NCBI GenBank assembly: GCA_030037185.1
Contig: JASHRR010000727.1
Location: 1 to 6,099, forward strand
Direction: 5' to 3'
DNA length: 6,099 nt
Source: Xanthobacteraceae bacterium
GTDB taxonomy: Bacteria; Pseudomonadota; Alphaproteobacteria; Rhizobiales; Xanthobacteraceae
The translations under genes were made by a program, and so were the position numbers. Each line of letters opens with the position of its first letter. Positions within the stretch are counted from its first letter, which is position 1. This document shows, piece by piece, positions 5,356-6,099 of this stretch. The notes beneath the pieces were generated by a model that was given only the letters and a program-made list of their open reading frames with translations, was not told the origin of the DNA and did no database searches.

Positions 5356-5682
5356 ATGGCTACTATCGGTACCTTCGAGCACGTTGGCGACAGCGACTAC
5401 CTGGGCGATGTCTTCACCCTCAGCCTCCGTGCCAAGAACGTCCGCATCGTTTCCGTGAGCCGGACCAACGAGAACGCGCCGAGCCACCGTGTCTACGTCG
5501 AACAAGTGGAGATAGGTGCGGCTTGGTCGAAGCGCTCGACCGAGGGCCGCGACTACCTCTCGGTCAAGCTCGACGACCCGAGCTTCAACGCGCCGATCTA
5601 CGCCAACCTCGTCCATGACGAAGGCGCCGAGACCTGCAGCCTCATCTGGTCCCGTCCCAATCGCCGCCAGGGCGACGGATGA
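5356..5682 (+). CDS. DUF736 family protein
   Basis: A 108-aa soluble protein of the DUF736 family, which is carried widely on alphaproteobacterial plasmids and ICEs; its biochemical role is not established. Family landmarks are all present: the N-terminal MATIGTF (1-7), a beta-rich first half ending in HRVYVEQ (44-50), EIGAAW (52-57), EGRDYLSVKLDDPSF (63-77), PIYANLV (80-86) and the terminal SLIWSR (95-100). The length is normal and the frame intact. The start at 5356 is set by the AGGGAGAA site and by the family N-terminus. There is no signal peptide or membrane segment, so it is cytoplasmic. A strong intrinsic terminator begins 16 bases after the stop, so it is probably monocistronic, transcribed through the structured leader upstream. 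Its steady association with DUF2285 and replication/partition genes in ICEs suggests an element-maintenance or regulatory role (inference). Confidence 0.93.
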   Translation: MATIGTFEHVGDSDYLGDVFTLSLRAKNVRIVSVSRTNENAPSHRVYVEQVEIGAAWSKRSTEGRDYLSVKLDDPSFNAPIYANLVHDEGAETCSLIWSRPNRRQGDG

Positions 5683-5697
5683 GCGCCCGCGACACCG

Positions 5698-5726
5698 CCC
5701 GCCCGGAGCGATCCGGGCGGGTTTTT
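5698..5726 (+). terminator. Strong Rho-independent terminator after DUF736
   Basis: CCCGCCCGGA (5698-5707) pairs perfectly with TCCGGGCGGG (5712-5721) across a GCGA loop, a GNRA-type tetraloop, and is followed at once by five T (5722-5726). It should end the DUF736 transcript and insulate the DUF2285 gene. Confidence 0.92.
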
Positions 5727-5791
5727 CCTGCACGGCCCAGTGTTACCCGGACAAAATCAATATGAATTATCCAAGTGAAGTCCAGAAGCGG

Positions 5792-5819
5792 TTGCATTTC
5801 CCCGACTGTGCTGTAAATC
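5792..5819 (+). promoter_or_regulatory. Weak promoter candidate for the DUF2285 gene
   Basis: TTGCAT (5792-5797) and TAAATC (5814-5819) are 16 bases apart in a relatively AT-rich gap, between the terminator and the ATG at 5847. Each matches consensus at only three of six positions. A promoter is expected here because the terminator isolates the gene, but the exact hexamers are uncertain. Confidence 0.3.
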
Positions 5820-5846
5820 GCTCTTCGTCTATCTGAGAAGCCCAAT

Positions 5847-6099
5847 ATGACAAAGCGTGATCCCGTGGTCGCCGATATAGCGCCGTCCGCCGATACGCTT
5901 ACCCCTTACGACAAGGACCACCTGGTCACATATCTGCGGCTTCTCGATGCCAACACCCAGGGTGCAGATTGGACAGAGGCGGCGCGGATCGTCCTGGGCA
6001 TGGACCCCGAACACGAACCCCAACGGGCGCGAGCCGCCTGGGAAAGCCACTTGGAGCGCGCCAAATGGATGACGACCCACGGCTACAAGGATCTCCTTC
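5847..6099 (+). CDS. DUF2285 domain protein (winged/HTH-type, QseM-like size), 3' end outside window
   Basis: The visible 84 codons read without a break and run off the right edge; relatives are about 85-95 aa, so only a few residues are probably missing. Landmarks are a polar N-terminus (MTKRDPVVADIAPS), LTPYDKDHLVTYLRLLDA (18-35), GADWTEAARIVLGMDP (39-54), a charged helix RARAAWESHLERAKWM (60-75) and the end THGYKDLL. This is the DUF2285 fold, a helix-turn-helix variant. In ICEMlSymR7A, DUF2285 proteins include the transfer activator FseA and its small antiactivator QseM; a single-domain protein of this size resembles QseM in architecture, though it could be another small paralogue. GAGAAG at 5834-5839, seven bases before the ATG, is a modest ribosome-binding site. 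It follows the DUF736 terminator, so it has its own transcription start. In related elements RdfS/AlpA-like, RepA and ParA genes follow. Confidence 0.85.
   Translation, partial: MTKRDPVVADIAPSADTLTPYDKDHLVTYLRLLDANTQGADWTEAARIVLGMDPEHEPQRARAAWESHLERAKWMTTHGYKDLL

Noticed and set aside
4841..5458. A 205-codon plus-strand open frame through the leader
   Set aside because: It overlaps the DUF736 start out of frame, runs through the long hairpin, has no good ribosome-binding site and no recognisable sequence.
4996..5733. A 245-codon minus-strand open frame opposite the DUF736 gene
   Set aside because: It is fully antisense to a confidently recognised gene, crosses its terminator and the long hairpin, and its composition is that of a GC-rich reverse frame.
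5763..5837. A 24-codon frame (MNYPSEVQKRL...) between DUF736 and DUF2285
   Set aside because: There is no ribosome-binding site, and it lies over the region expected to hold the DUF2285 promoter.
1..6099. CRISPR array, tRNA, rRNA or attachment site
   Set aside because: No regularly spaced repeats, cloverleaf-like tracts or tRNA-end direct repeats were seen on either strand.

Overview
The window looks like part of an integrative and conjugative element (ICE) or genomic island from an alphaproteobacterium of the Rhizobiales, probably Bradyrhizobium or a relative. This rests on the gene families: a TopB-type topoisomerase, a DUF736 protein, a small DUF2285 protein and a small membrane protein, a set that travels together in rhizobial ICEs. 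A decayed ABC-transporter substrate-binding gene with the wording typical of Bradyrhizobium paralogues supports it. So do the high-GC coding style and an alphaproteobacterial-type LexA box. No database search was possible; family names come from recognising motifs.

Layout. Bases 175-419 (+) hold a frameshifted 5' fragment of an integrase-core transposase. Bases 480-2912 (-) hold an intact DNA topoisomerase III (810 aa). Its C-terminal tail carries two related short modules and a DUF5710-like end. Its probable promoter (2957-2985) is overlapped by a perfect GAAC-N7-GAAC motif, the consensus form of the alphaproteobacterial LexA (SOS) operator. Bases 2990-4250 are a gene graveyard. On the minus strand I can read a broken ATP-dependent DNA ligase fragment (about 3121-3279) and a twice-frameshifted fragment of an ABC substrate-binding protein (about 3833-3985). 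The latter is joined to an unrelated helical tail (3719-3832). The rest is unassigned.

From 4353 the plus strand carries intact genes again. A 142-aa hydrophobic membrane protein (4353-4781) is followed by a 574-base non-coding leader with a long hairpin (22-bp arms, 5173-5247). Next come a 108-aa DUF736 protein (5356-5682), a strong intrinsic terminator with a GCGA loop (5698-5726), and a DUF2285 helix-turn-helix-type protein that runs off the right edge (5847-6099).

Working together: TopB probably handles topological problems of element replication or transfer. The DUF2285 protein belongs to the family that controls ICE excision and transfer (FseA activator and QseM antiactivator in ICEMlSymR7A). 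DUF736 and the membrane protein are conserved ICE companions of unknown function. The two most interesting points are the SOS-type operator on the topB promoter and the long structured leader before the DUF736 gene.
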